Part shown: positions 43,011 to 51,834 of the stretch, piece by piece
Numbering within the stretch: position 1 is the stretch's first letter
How the letters are laid out: every line of letters begins with the position of its first letter
Assembly: GCF_900094925.1 (NCBI RefSeq)
Contig: NZ_FMAY01000001.1
Coordinates: forward strand, 124,001-188,000
DNA length: 64,000 nucleotides
Source of the DNA: Kosakonia oryzendophytica
Lineage (GTDB): Bacteria > Pseudomonadota > Gammaproteobacteria > Enterobacterales > Enterobacteriaceae
Direction: 5' to 3'
Program-made: the position numbers and the translations under genes
Notes under the pieces: generated by a model
Databases searched by the model: none
What the model was told of the DNA's origin: nothing
Seen by the model: only the letters and a program-made list of their open reading frames with translations

Positions 43011-43747
43011 AAGTTAATTACCGTTTTTTTCCCGACCGCATTTGATAGCATAAAACCAAGTGAAACAGTAATCACAGCCAATACAGTGGGTATAGCAACC
43101 AACTTCAGAGAAACCGGATCACCCATAAAAAGAGACTGAGACAAGAGGATAAAATACGTAAAAGGATTGAAGCTTATTATTGACGCAGCTAAACCTGTCA
43201 TCGCTGATTTTGCATATGCGATTGGAGTGAGCCAAAAAGCAATCTGCAGGAAAATCCCCATAAGATAAGGGAGATCACGCAATACCGGAGTCAAAGTAGC
43301 CAAAATCATTCCAAGCCCGAACAAAAATATAAGGAGAATAATCATTAAGACCGGAACTAATAGTAGATTAAACACGGGGACGTGGTGAAAAATAGCCAGA
43401 GCAATAGCAATAAAGTAAAAAGGAATCAAAATGATGACTTCGGATAATATATCTGACATAACTAAAAGATTATGAGAGATATTATTATTTTGCAGAAGTG
43501 CCCTTCTTGAAATAAGGCTCTGACAACTCCTCAAAAGTGCACTTTGAATCACTATCCAGCAATTCAATCCACTAATTAACCAAAGCAATATATTTTCAAT
43601 ATTACTTTTAAAAACGTGAGTCATGATAAAGTACAATATAGCCATTTGTGACAATGGATTCATTAAACTCCATGTCCACCCGGCATATGTATTAAGAGAC
43701 CTTTTCTGAATCTCAAATATTGCAAGTCGCAAGCTGCTATAAAACAT
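43007..43747 (-). CDS. wzm: Polysaccharide ABC exporter permease Wzm
   Basis: Membrane subunit of the ABC-2 exporter, 246 residues with about six hydrophobic segments. The N-terminal amphipathic region (SLRLAIFEIQKRSLNTYAGW, WSLMNPLSQMAILYFIM) is typical of KpsM/Wzm permeases, as is the late AFWLTPIAY motif near 169-177. Its presence, with no wzx flippase or wzy polymerase in the operon, marks the O-antigen as ABC-transporter dependent. Confidence 0.9.
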   Translation of the reverse strand: MFYSSLRLAIFEIQKRSLNTYAGWTWSLMNPLSQMAILYFIMTHVFKSNIENILLWLISGLNCWIVIQSALLRSCQSLISRRALLQNNNISHNLLVMSDILSEVIILIPFYFIAIALAIFHHVPVFNLLLVPVLMIILLIFLFGLGMILATLTPVLRDLPYLMGIFLQIAFWLTPIAYAKSAMTGLAASIISFNPFTYFILLSQSLFMGDPVSLKLVAIPTVLAVITVSLGFMLSNAVGKKTVINL

Positions 43748-43907
43748 TATTTCATACCTTAGTAAGCAATATCAAATTTTAGTCTGATATCTATTTACCA
43801 ATTTTCAACAAAGAACGCTTCATTAAGAATCTATAATGAGATAAGAGTCCAAAAGAAAACTACCGAAGCGAGTGGCACATTAGTATTCTGATAAAAGGAA
43901 ATTATCG

Positions 43908-44228
43908 CTACACTATATATTTGTCATTCAAAGCACCAGGTAACTTTACAACAACATTTGTAGCATCTGTTATTGCCTCAAATGAACTTATTTCACCAGG
44001 CGACAGAACAATAATATCGCCTTCATGCCATTCTTTATCCAACATTTTTATTGTGCCGCTAATTACAACGGTAACCTCAGTTGCAATCTTGTGATAATGG
44101 GCATCTTCTTTATCACCTTGTTTGTATTTTTTAACTGCAACTTCACAACTTTCCGTTGACAGGGCTGTTGGCGAAAATCCGCCAACAAACCAGCCTTTAA
44201 TCATTTCATCAAGTTTAAAATTTTTCAT
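43908..44228 (-). CDS. Small cupin-domain protein
   Basis: A single-domain cupin of about 106 residues from ATG 44228 (MKNFKLDEMIKGWFVGGFSP). A GTG four codons earlier (44240), preceded by GAGAA, is an alternative start. Motif 1 is present (GDKEDAHYHKIATEVTVVISG, giving two His and a Glu). In motif 2 (GDIIVLSPGEISSF) the usual final His is Ser. The fold suggests a sugar-nucleotide isomerase/epimerase or binding protein, but no function can be assigned. It overlaps the nucleotidyltransferase-like gene and is last in the five-gene cassette. Confidence 0.7.
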   Translation of the reverse strand: MKNFKLDEMIKGWFVGGFSPTALSTESCEVAVKKYKQGDKEDAHYHKIATEVTVVISGTIKMLDKEWHEGDIIVLSPGEISSFEAITDATNVVVKLPGALNDKYIV

Positions 44229-44955
44229 AAGTGACAGCACTATTCTCGAATTGGTTGACTTGTCTTTCCGTTTTCAATGGCTTGTAGTCACTAACTTTCA
44301 AGTTACGGACCCCAATCTGCATCTGGCGGAGAATCAATTCATTAAAAGTTGGGGCGACGTAGAAGCGCTCATTAACACTAGCATTTTTTCTAATGATATT
44401 TTTTGCAGCTTCAAGAAAATCACCGGTGCGTGCAAACCAAAATACACCGGCAGTAGCCTGCTGGCTTATAGGTTTTTGCTGTGCTGCTTCAATAACGAAT
44501 CCCTTTTCATCCAAAGAAACATATGAATAACGAGGATGAATCGATTTAAAAACAAACGTGCCGCCATCTAGTTTGTTTTTTCTGAACTCATTTAGTGCGT
44601 CAGTAAAGTCAAGATCAACAAGCTCATTTGCACTGATGATCAACAACTCATTAGCAGCATCAAGCTGGCTCGCAGCCAAAAGAGCAGTACAAGCAGAACC
44701 TTTAGTTCCTTCAGGTATTTTTGAAACAATACAATTCGGTGCTAGTAACTGAACAATACGGTCAAGATGATATTTTTCTATATCTTGCTCAAGCAAGGCA
44801 AAACTATATTGAGCGTTAGAAATACCTTTGGTGTTTATAACGATACGCTCAATAAGTGAAACACCATCGGTCTCTGTCAAACAAAGAGGGTAGCCACCGT
44901 CACGCTGTTCATTTGTAGTGGGACCAGCAGCAAGGACAAGTATGTTAACTGCCAT
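44215..44955 (-). CDS. Divergent sugar nucleotidyltransferase-like protein (signature residues lost)
   Basis: A 246-residue protein paralogous to the product of 46240-47001, sharing EG..G.ACT.LLA, LDG, the ATxG(V/I)(F/Y).F segment and VNERFYVAPTFNELI near 195-209. The catalytic front differs: LAAGPTTNEQRDGGYPLCL has no GxGxR loop and no KPL lysine, and the metal-binding NSD of the paralog is SAN here. It may be a pseudoenzyme or regulatory partner. Its end overlaps the cupin start. Confidence 0.7.
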   Translation of the reverse strand: MAVNILVLAAGPTTNEQRDGGYPLCLTETDGVSLIERIVINTKGISNAQYSFALLEQDIEKYHLDRIVQLLAPNCIVSKIPEGTKGSACTALLAASQLDAANELLIISANELVDLDFTDALNEFRKNKLDGGTFVFKSIHPRYSYVSLDEKGFVIEAAQQKPISQQATAGVFWFARTGDFLEAAKNIIRKNASVNERFYVAPTFNELILRQMQIGVRNLKVSDYKPLKTERQVNQFENSAVTYEKF

Positions 44956-44982
44956 AAATATTTCTCCTAATCGTAATGAAGA

Positions 44983-45600
44983 TTACAGTGTTTTAATCCT
45001 TGAAGATATATTCGTGTAATTCGTATCATGAACATCGCGAACAACAAGTAAATGCCCACCGGCAGCTTTTGCAGCTTTAATGCCATTTTCATTATCTTCG
45101 ACAATTAAACATTCCTCTGGTTTAAAACCAAGAGTTTTCATTGCTAATTGATACATTTCAGGATCAGGTTTACCGTGGGTAACATCTTCATTGGAGATCA
45201 TCAGGTCAATATAACCAGACAGTGCTGCTTTATCCATCATCGTTGTAACGGTATTTCTGATTGAATTTGAACACACTGCAATTTTGTAGCCTTCAGCCTT
45301 CAGACTCGAAAGCGCATACTCATGAATAAATTGAGGTTTGCATTGTGTGTGCACAATTTCCATCGTGTATTGCTGCTTCATTTCATTGATAAAATCATGC
45401 AACTCAGATGGTAAGTGCCTCTCTTTACTGAGCATTTCTAATTTTTTTTTGGTCGGCAAACCATCAAAAGTCGTGAGATGATCAAATCGCGATATTTTCA
45501 TCCCGAAAAGATCAAGTGCTTTGTTTAGTGCTTCGTAATGCCACTCTTTTGCATCAATAAGCACTCCATCCATATCAAACAAAATTGCTTTAATTGTCAT
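44983..45600 (-). CDS. HAD-superfamily phosphatase, beta-phosphoglucomutase-like
   Basis: A 205-residue protein from ATG 45600 (MTIKAILFDMDGVLIDAKEW), with TGAGG five bases upstream. The HAD motifs are complete: nucleophile DMDGV (9-13), CSNS motif II near 107-110, KPDPEMY motif III near 136-142 and VEDNENGI motif IV near 157-164. A helical cap follows motif I. Its position in the sugar-nucleotide cassette suggests dephosphorylation or mutase action on a phosphorylated precursor; the substrate is unknown. Confidence 0.82.
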   Translation of the reverse strand: MTIKAILFDMDGVLIDAKEWHYEALNKALDLFGMKISRFDHLTTFDGLPTKKKLEMLSKERHLPSELHDFINEMKQQYTMEIVHTQCKPQFIHEYALSSLKAEGYKIAVCSNSIRNTVTTMMDKAALSGYIDLMISNEDVTHGKPDPEMYQLAMKTLGFKPEECLIVEDNENGIKAAKAAGGHLLVVRDVHDTNYTNISSRIKTL

Positions 45601-45607
45601 AGCTGCC

Positions 45608-46243
45608 TCATTTACCAAAAAAATACTCACTCGCTTTTTCAGGGACATCAGTGCAAAGGATCAAATTTGATTCTCCACTAAAAGGCAACAGCATTTCCCA
45701 TAGTCCCTTATTTTCCCTGCCATGTAACTCAGAGGAAACGACGCAAACACGTTTCTTAGTGTCCAACAAAGACAATATTGTTTCCGCGGAGTACCACTCA
45801 CCATCGAATGCATCCAGCCATACTCCGGCACATTTATCCAGCCATATAGCTTGTGTTTCTACTTCACTAATTCGAGTAAAAACAGCCAAGGGACTGTCAA
45901 AATAGCCGCGCATATCGGGAATTGACATATCAAACACGAAGCAGTCGAGCGTTGGGTAATTTTCCACCACACTCGCCATTTTATTCGCCAAGCCATCGGC
46001 TTTCACATTAAGTGCCAATGTAAGCTTATTTTCCACCGTACCATATTGACTTGCATGCTTTATGAAATCATCAAATGGAACAGAGTTAACATCAGCAATA
46101 TCATGAGAAATAACTAATGCACCATGATAATCACGAACATCTGTCTCAGTGCCATAGCCCAATGAGAAAGAACGAGTGAAAGCAATCTCTGTATTTTTCT
46201 CTCCAGATTCTTTCCAATAACCTCTATGAGAAATAATTTTCAT
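45608..46243 (-). CDS. Glycerophosphodiester phosphodiesterase-like protein
   Basis: A 211-residue TIM-barrel protein of the GDPD/PI-PLC-like group. It opens IISHRGYWKESGEKNTEIAF; His6, Glu33, Asp35 (TETDVRD) and His47 (VISHDIAD) fit the catalytic/metal set of the GDPD family. It has no signal peptide, so it probably acts in the cytoplasm on a phosphodiester intermediate. It overlaps the nucleotidyltransferase gene by four bases and precedes the HAD gene by seven, suggesting a joint pathway. Confidence 0.72.
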   Translation of the reverse strand: MKIISHRGYWKESGEKNTEIAFTRSFSLGYGTETDVRDYHGALVISHDIADVNSVPFDDFIKHASQYGTVENKLTLALNVKADGLANKMASVVENYPTLDCFVFDMSIPDMRGYFDSPLAVFTRISEVETQAIWLDKCAGVWLDAFDGEWYSAETILSLLDTKKRVCVVSSELHGRENKGLWEMLLPFSGESNLILCTDVPEKASEYFFGK

Positions 46244-47001
46244 TTAACTTTCCCCAGTGCTTCGTTGCATATAGCAAGCGACAGGAATAAATTTAAGTCA
46301 TCTGGAATTCCTAAGCCATACATCCCATTAGCTTCTGAACCGACATTGAAAATGCCAACCTTATGATTTTTATCATTTATTAATTGATTATAAGTTGGTG
46401 CGACATAAAATTCATTATTAACACGTAAATTACTATCAATCATAGCTTCTGCCGCCGCGACAAAATCACTGCCATGCTTAAAATTATATATTCCAACAGT
46501 GGCTTCATCAGAGATAACCACTTTTTCAACCACTTCCCGGACTAAATTATTTTCATCAACTTTAACAAATGACCATTTAGGATCATTTGCGGTCATAGTC
46601 ATAATTAATCCATCAAGGTTTCCTGTTTCCATAAAATCAAGATAATCATCTATATTAATATCGACATATTGATCACTATTGGCGATCATAAGCGCATCTT
46701 GATTATTTATGAGATTTTTGGCAGCAAGTACTGTACATGCTGCACCTTCAGTCAATCCATTAATTTCAATAACTTCAGCATTTGCAGACCACGATTTCAA
46801 CTTTTGCTGCAGTCCATATTTCTGAGAGTGTTCTTTTTGACAGATAAAAATAAAACGATGAGGTTGCGTCGGCATAAGATTGTTAATAACCAATTTAATC
46901 ATTGGTACTCCATTTATCGGAATCAATGGTTTCGGATCAACATATCCAGCTTTTGCGAAGCGACTTCCAGCACCAGCCATCGGAATAACAATATTTATCA
47001 T
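46240..47001 (-). CDS. Sugar-phosphate nucleotidyltransferase
   Basis: A 253-residue GT-A-fold nucleotidyltransferase. It has the canonical loop IPMAGAGSRFAKAGY (5-19), the lysine motif PKPLIPINGVPMI (23-35), the metal-binding Asp in ANSDQYVDIN (about 106-115) and the VNNEFYVAPTYNQLI segment. It belongs to the NTP_transferase group that activates sugar- or polyol-phosphates; the nucleotide and substrate cannot be read from sequence. It is first of the five-gene cassette after the GT2 gene. Confidence 0.78.
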   Translation of the reverse strand: MINIVIPMAGAGSRFAKAGYVDPKPLIPINGVPMIKLVINNLMPTQPHRFIFICQKEHSQKYGLQQKLKSWSANAEVIEINGLTEGAACTVLAAKNLINNQDALMIANSDQYVDINIDDYLDFMETGNLDGLIMTMTANDPKWSFVKVDENNLVREVVEKVVISDEATVGIYNFKHGSDFVAAAEAMIDSNLRVNNEFYVAPTYNQLINDKNHKVGIFNVGSEANGMYGLGIPDDLNLFLSLAICNEALGKVK

Positions 47002-47076
47002 TTGACACCTGCAAAAAAATTACATACAAAGAAAGATCGGTTTAATGATGAAATCCCATTTATAGGCACATATTCA

Positions 47077-48003
47077 TCAGACTTTATTAAGCATTATCGC
47101 ACACAAAAACGCCAGACTACCGAAAAGAGTTTGTCTGAATAATCTTATTTTCGAGAAAAGCCAAATCCTCTGAATCAATCCAGATTGCCTCGCTCGGACA
47201 AACCTATCGAGAATTTTTTTATTCTCATCAGTCAATTCGATATCCATAATGCTCAATACTTCAAGATTCATTTGGATCCAAGTCCTGTATCGGCCATCCA
47301 ATACGCCAAGTAATCGACTTAATCGTGCCACGAGACTTTTATTGGCACCAATAATGTTACTTTGATGTTGCCTGTAAAGTATTGTTGGCTCTGCATCATA
47401 AATCACGCGACCACCACAGCCAGACACTAGTATATATATCCACCAATCATGTGATACAATATCTTTATCAACGGGGGTTTTTATGATTATCTTTCTAGTT
47501 GCGCGATTAAAAATCATAGTATTACCGCCAGCTATGCTTTGAACCAGTGCATTCCTGAAGCATGGATTTTTTTTAAAATGTGGCGAGTAGCCTAGATCAA
47601 TATTTTTCTCATCGACTAACTTTGTTCTCCCGCAATATAATTCAGGAAGAACTGCATCTATATCAAGTTTTTCAGCCGCTATTTCTAATTTTCTATCTAG
47701 CCATTCATCATCTTGATCGCTGAATGCATAATAGTCAAAGTCCTCTGGAACTTTGTCAACAAGAGACAAAAAATTCCATGCAAATCCCTTTCTAGGCCCC
47801 TGAAAAAGTATTACACGTTCATTACCCAGTCGCTCTTTATACTCATTAATTATAGATATTGTTTCATCCGTTGAGCCATCATCAGATACATACAACACCC
47901 AATTATTATGGGACTGTCGGATAATTGAATCAAGTTGCCTCCTGATATAAGCACTACCATTATATGTGCATAGCAGTATGGCTATCTTCGATTTATATTT
48001 CAT
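47077..48003 (-). CDS. Family 2 glycosyltransferase (putative rhamnosyltransferase)
   Basis: A 308-residue GT-A glycosyltransferase: AILLCTYNGSAYIRRQLDSI (8-27), VSDDGSTDET (about 38-47), and the DxD-region FSDQDDEWLDRKLE near 92-105. It resembles the RfbN/WbbL-like group that adds rhamnose from dTDP-rhamnose, agreeing with rfbC immediately upstream (three bases). The C-terminal 30 residues are basic and hydrophobic and may associate with the membrane. The linkage made is unknown. Confidence 0.78.
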   Translation of the reverse strand: MKYKSKIAILLCTYNGSAYIRRQLDSIIRQSHNNWVLYVSDDGSTDETISIINEYKERLGNERVILFQGPRKGFAWNFLSLVDKVPEDFDYYAFSDQDDEWLDRKLEIAAEKLDIDAVLPELYCGRTKLVDEKNIDLGYSPHFKKNPCFRNALVQSIAGGNTMIFNRATRKIIIKTPVDKDIVSHDWWIYILVSGCGGRVIYDAEPTILYRQHQSNIIGANKSLVARLSRLLGVLDGRYRTWIQMNLEVLSIMDIELTDENKKILDRFVRARQSGLIQRIWLFSKIRLFRQTLFGSLAFLCAIMLNKV

Positions 48004-48006
48004 ATG

Positions 48007-48552
48007 TTAGTCGAATTGAGCATCTTTCAAAAGCAGACCTACTGCATCCTTTGCAGATAATGAGACATCATCAATTTCAGGCCATGTGATATTTAGCTGC
48101 GGGTCATTCCAGAGTATGCACCTTTCAGCATGTGGAGCATAATAATTCGTCGCTTTATATAAGAACTCAGCTGAATCCGTGAGTGTTAAAAATCCATGAG
48201 CAAACCCCTCAGGGATCCATAGTTGCCGCTTATTTTCCGCACTCAACTCGACGCCAACCCATTTGCCAAAAGTGGGAGACGAAGTTCTGATATCAACTGC
48301 TACATCAAATACGGCCCCGAAAGCGCACCGGACGAGTTTACCTTGAGAAAAGGGAGCTAACTGGTAATGAAGCCCTCTCAAGACATTTTTTTTTGATTTT
48401 GAGTGATTGTCTTGTACAAACTGTACATTTCTACCAACTGCTTCATCAAAAAGATGTTGGTTAAAGCTCTCGAGGAAAAAACCTCTATCATCCCCGAATA
48501 CCTTAGGCTCAAAAATAAGAACGTCCGGAATGGTTGTTTTAATTACATTCAT
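48007..48552 (-). CDS. rfbC: dTDP-4-dehydrorhamnose 3,5-epimerase RfbC (RmlC)
   Basis: Third enzyme of dTDP-L-rhamnose synthesis, a cupin epimerase. It is 181 residues, with FGDDRGFFLESFN near 19-31, the catalytic His in RGLHYQL (about 59-65) and IPEGFAHGFLTL near 114-125. It is the last of the rfbBADC block. Base composition moves toward the AT-rich O-antigen core here. Confidence 0.95.
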   Translation of the reverse strand: MNVIKTTIPDVLIFEPKVFGDDRGFFLESFNQHLFDEAVGRNVQFVQDNHSKSKKNVLRGLHYQLAPFSQGKLVRCAFGAVFDVAVDIRTSSPTFGKWVGVELSAENKRQLWIPEGFAHGFLTLTDSAEFLYKATNYYAPHAERCILWNDPQLNITWPEIDDVSLSAKDAVGLLLKDAQFD

Positions 48553-48569
48553 TTGATTGCTTCTCTAAT

Positions 48570-49460
48570 TTATTTACCAAGTGTTTCAGTGATGACTCTT
48601 CTTACTCCAACGCTCCAATGAGGTAGTAAGACATTAAATGCTTTTTGAAATTTTTCGTTTGATAAGCGTGAATTTAATGGCCGTTTTGCTGGCGTTGGAT
48701 ATGCAGAAGTTTCAACATGATTTACTTCTTTTATCTGTAACTTTTCACCGTGCTCTTTGGCAACATCGAACACATATCTTGCATAGTCATACCAGGTTGT
48801 TTCACCGCTTGCGACCAGGTGATACGTGCCATATAGCGTCTTACCTTCGCGCTCCGTCCTGATTGCAATAGCAGTACAGTCCGCTAATAATTCAGCTCCT
48901 GTTGGTGCGCCATGCTGATCGTTAATAATCGCTAATTGTTCTTTTTCCCGCGCCAGCCGTAACATTGTTTTGGCAAAATTAGCGCCTCGCGTTGCATATA
49001 CCCAACTGGTACGGAAGATAAAGTGCCGAGGATTGTGCTTAGCGATCGCGAGTTCACCCATCAGTTTTGTTTCGCCATAAACATTTAATGGGCCGGTTGC
49101 TTCATCTTCAGTACGATAATGTGAACCTTCACCATTAAAAACATAGTCTGTGGAGTAATGGATCAGTAGTGCACCCAGCTTTGCGGTTTCTTTCGCTATA
49201 ACTTCGACGCTGTCAGCATTCAAACGCTGTGCCAAATCCCTTTCACTTTCGGCTTTGTCCACTGCGGTATGCGCTGCGGCATTAACAACAACATCAGGCT
49301 TAATACGACTGATTGTCTCAGCAATACCATCAAGGTTAGTCAGATCACCACATAACTCTGTATCAAAATAATCAACAGCGATCAGGTCTCCCAGTGTAGA
49401 GAGTGAACGTTGCAGCTCCCAACCAACCTGACCATTCTTTCCAATTAGCAAAATTTTCAT
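48570..49460 (-). CDS. rfbD: dTDP-4-dehydrorhamnose reductase RfbD (RmlD)
   Basis: SDR-family reductase making dTDP-L-rhamnose. It is 296 residues. GKNGQVGWELQ (8-18) is the nucleotide-binding loop. YSTDYVFNG and the catalytic YGETKLMGE (Tyr/Lys, about 128-136) are intact, as is FRTSWVYA. It lies between rfbA and rfbC. Confidence 0.96.
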   Translation of the reverse strand: MKILLIGKNGQVGWELQRSLSTLGDLIAVDYFDTELCGDLTNLDGIAETISRIKPDVVVNAAAHTAVDKAESERDLAQRLNADSVEVIAKETAKLGALLIHYSTDYVFNGEGSHYRTEDEATGPLNVYGETKLMGELAIAKHNPRHFIFRTSWVYATRGANFAKTMLRLAREKEQLAIINDQHGAPTGAELLADCTAIAIRTEREGKTLYGTYHLVASGETTWYDYARYVFDVAKEHGEKLQIKEVNHVETSAYPTPAKRPLNSRLSNEKFQKAFNVLLPHWSVGVRRVITETLGK

Positions 49461-49488
49461 TATTTATCCGACGCTGGGTTCACATGTT

Positions 49489-50358
49489 TTACTCATTAAT
49501 TAGCATGAGCAAATAACGACCATAGTCATTCTTGGCCATTCTCTTCGCCTGCTCTGCCACTTGTTCTTTGCTTAACCAACCTTTACGGTATGCTATCTCT
49601 TCGAGGCAGGCCACTTTCATTCCCTGCCGTTTCTCGATGGTGTGAATAAACTGTGATGCTTCAACCAGACTGTCATGTGTGCCTGTATCCAGCCAGGCAA
49701 AACCACGCCCCAGCAACTCAACCTGCAAACTACCACGCTCAAGATACATCTGGTTTAATGTCGTAATTTCAAGTTCGCCGCGTGCCGAAGGTTTTACTTG
49801 TTTAGCCATTTCGACGACGTTGTTATCATAAAAATAGAGCCCGGTCACTGCCCAGTTCGATTTTGGTTTCAGCGGTTTTTCTTCAATAGAAAGCGCTCTA
49901 AAGTTCTCATCAAAATCAACAACCCCAAAACGTTCAGGATCCTGAACCTGGTAGCCAAATACCATTGCGCCACTAGTCAGTTGCGCCGCCGCTTCGAGTT
50001 TTTTACCAAAGCTTTGACCAAAGTAAATGTTGTCACCCAGCACCAATGCACAAGGCTCATTATTAATAAACTCTTCACCAATGATAAACGCCTGCGCAAG
50101 TCCATCCGGTGATGGCTGGACGGCATATGTCAGATTGATGCCGAATTGTGAACCATCCCCTAAAAGTCGCTGGAAAGCTGCCCTATCTTCAGGCGTAGTG
50201 ATAACTAAAATGTCACGAATTCCTGCTAGCATAAGCACAGAAATCGGATAAAAAATCATTGGTTTGTCATAAACAGGCAGCAGTTGTTTTGAGACACCTA
50301 AAGTGATCGGATAAAGACGGGTTCCGGAACCACCAGCAAGAACAATACCTTTCATCAT
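49489..50358 (-). CDS. rfbA: Glucose-1-phosphate thymidylyltransferase RfbA (RmlA)
   Basis: First enzyme of dTDP-L-rhamnose synthesis (dTTP + Glc-1-P). It is 289 residues starting [20 protein letters not shown]. The GGSGTRL loop (9-15), [12 protein letters not shown] (24-35) and LGDNIYFG (about 109-116) are characteristic. Either of two adjacent ATGs (50358 or 50355) could be used. Gene order rfbB-A-D-C differs from the B-D-A-C order usual in E. coli and Salmonella. Confidence 0.96.
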   Translation of the reverse strand: MMKGIVLAGGSGTRLYPITLGVSKQLLPVYDKPMIFYPISVLMLAGIRDILVITTPEDRAAFQRLLGDGSQFGINLTYAVQPSPDGLAQAFIIGEEFINNEPCALVLGDNIYFGQSFGKKLEAAAQLTSGAMVFGYQVQDPERFGVVDFDENFRALSIEEKPLKPKSNWAVTGLYFYDNNVVEMAKQVKPSARGELEITTLNQMYLERGSLQVELLGRGFAWLDTGTHDSLVEASQFIHTIEKRQGMKVACLEEIAYRKGWLSKEQVAEQAKRMAKNDYGRYLLMLINE

Positions 50359-50369
50359 CTATTCCTTAA

Positions 50370-51458
50370 TTAATCCGCCAGTCCCAGACGTTCGCCTGCG
50401 TAGGAGCCATCCATAACACGCTGCCACCAGCCCTGGTTATGCAAGTACCACTGAACGGTTTTGCGGATGCCGGATTCGAAAGTTTCCTGCGGAACCCAAC
50501 CCAACTCATCTTTGATTTTGCTGGCGTCAATAGCATAGCGCAGGTCATGTCCCGGACGATCGGCAACATAGGTGATCAAATCGGCAAAGTGACTAATCCC
50601 CTCAGGTTTATCAGTGATCACCTCATCAAGGATGGCGCAAATCGTTTTGACCACATCGATGTTTTTACGCTCATTATGACCGCCAATATTGTAGGTCTCG
50701 CCGACCACGCCTTCGGTGACGACTTTATACAACGCACGTGCGTGATCCTCTACGAACAGCCAGTCGCGGATCTGCTCACCATTGCCGTACACCGGCAGTG
50801 GTTTGCCAGCCAGCGCGCTGAGGATGATCAACGGGATCAATTTCTCAGGGAAATGATAAGGACCGTAATTATTCGAGCAGTTCGTTACCAGCGTAGGCAA
50901 CCCGTAGGTGCGACGCCATGCACGCACCAGATGATCGCTGGATGCTTTAGAGGACGAATAAGGGCTGCTCGGCGAGTAAGGTGTTTTCTCTGTAAACAGG
51001 GGCAACTCAGAGCCAGCCGGAACCTCGTCAGGATGTGGCAAATCGCCATAAACTTCATCGGTAGAGATATGGTGAAAGCGGAACAGGGATTTACGTGGTT
51101 CATCCAGTTGCGACCAGTACTTGCGCGCCGTTTCCAGCAACACATAGGTGCCAATGATGTTTGTTTCGATAAAAGCGGCAGGGCCTGTGATAGAGCGATC
51201 AACATGACTTTCAGCGGCCAGGTGCATTACCGCATCCGGCTGATGTTCAGCAAAAATGCGCGCCATCGCCTCACCATCACAAATATCAGCGCGTTCGAAA
51301 GCGTAGCGCGCATTATTTTCAATTTCCGTCAGTGACTCAAGGTTGCCGGCATAGGTTAATTTATCGACATTAACCACTGCATCCTGAGTGTTATTAATAA
51401 TGTGGCGAACTACCGCTGAACCAATAAAACCTGCACCACCAGTGACCAGTATTTTCAC
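50370..51458 (-). CDS. rfbB: dTDP-glucose 4,6-dehydratase RfbB (RmlB)
   Basis: Second enzyme of dTDP-L-rhamnose synthesis and first gene of the O-antigen operon. The start is GTG 51458 (translating as (M)[19 protein letters not shown]), giving 362 residues; a longer open frame upstream runs into the leader and is not conserved. It has GGAGFIG (7-13), TDEVYGD near 134-140 and [14 protein letters not shown] with the catalytic Tyr/Lys. It is preceded by the JUMPstart element. Confidence 0.95.
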   Translation of the reverse strand: MKILVTGGAGFIGSAVVRHIINNTQDAVVNVDKLTYAGNLESLTEIENNARYAFERADICDGEAMARIFAEHQPDAVMHLAAESHVDRSITGPAAFIETNIIGTYVLLETARKYWSQLDEPRKSLFRFHHISTDEVYGDLPHPDEVPAGSELPLFTEKTPYSPSSPYSSSKASSDHLVRAWRRTYGLPTLVTNCSNNYGPYHFPEKLIPLIILSALAGKPLPVYGNGEQIRDWLFVEDHARALYKVVTEGVVGETYNIGGHNERKNIDVVKTICAILDEVITDKPEGISHFADLITYVADRPGHDLRYAIDASKIKDELGWVPQETFESGIRKTVQWYLHNQGWWQRVMDGSYAGERLGLAD

Positions 51459-51540
51459 GAGAATTATCCGCTCTTGCTTTTCAATGTATTGACTTAAAAA
51501 AACCAGGAACCCAGGCCTGTTACTCGCAACCAAATTTCAG

Positions 51541-51579
51541 ATACGCTACCGCCCCTGGCTCTACAGCTACCAGTATACT
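51541..51579 (-). promoter_or_regulatory. JUMPstart element with ops site
   Basis: The minus strand reads CTGGTAGCTGTAGAGCCAGG, then GGCGGTAGCGTAT, close to the 39-base JUMPstart consensus. The ops core GGCGGTAGCGT is exact at 51543-51553. In enteric O-antigen operons this leader recruits RfaH to suppress polarity and enhance expression of distal genes; the same is expected for this roughly 17-kb operon. Confidence 0.93.
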
Positions 51580-51730
51580 GTGTGTACGACTCGACAATTT
51601 AAAGTTGCACCAACGCCTATCGGCGACTTAATTTTGCCCACCGCCCGGCACAAAATGCTAAACGCGTATTCTCCGCTTAAACAGCGCTGGAAACAAGGAA
51701 AAATCTCATCGACATCTTAGCGTTGTATAT

Positions 51731-51755
51731 CAATCACTACCTTTTTTAGTGATTG
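51731..51755. repeat. 9-bp perfect inverted repeat in the galF-rfbB gap
   Basis: CAATCACTA-CCTTTTT-TAGTGATTG has perfect arms and a seven-base loop. It follows the galF terminator on the minus strand. It could be a second terminator stem or a regulator site; nothing in the sequence decides. Confidence 0.45.
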
Positions 51756-51773
51756 ATTTTAATAATGAAAATA

Positions 51774-51834
51774 AAAGGGCAGTAAGAATATGCTGAAGAC
51801 GTAATCGTCTTATCGCCACTCTTCACTGCCCTTA
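51774..51834 (-). terminator. Terminator downstream of galF
   Basis: The outer arms AAGGGCAGT / ACTGCCCTT (51775-51783 and 51825-51833) enclose an inner stem AAGACG-TAAT-CGTCTT (51796-51811). On the minus strand the outer stem is followed by TTTTATTTT. It separates galF from the O-antigen operon. Confidence 0.75.

Noticed and set aside
43748-43907. Possible small gene or remnant between the cupin gene and wzm
   Set aside because: No open frame with a start and ribosome-binding site and no recognisable protein fragment in this 160-base AT-rich gap.
44228-44240. GTG 44240 as the start of the cupin gene
   Set aside because: It adds four non-conserved residues; ATG 44228 was preferred, although the GAGAA upstream of the GTG leaves this open.
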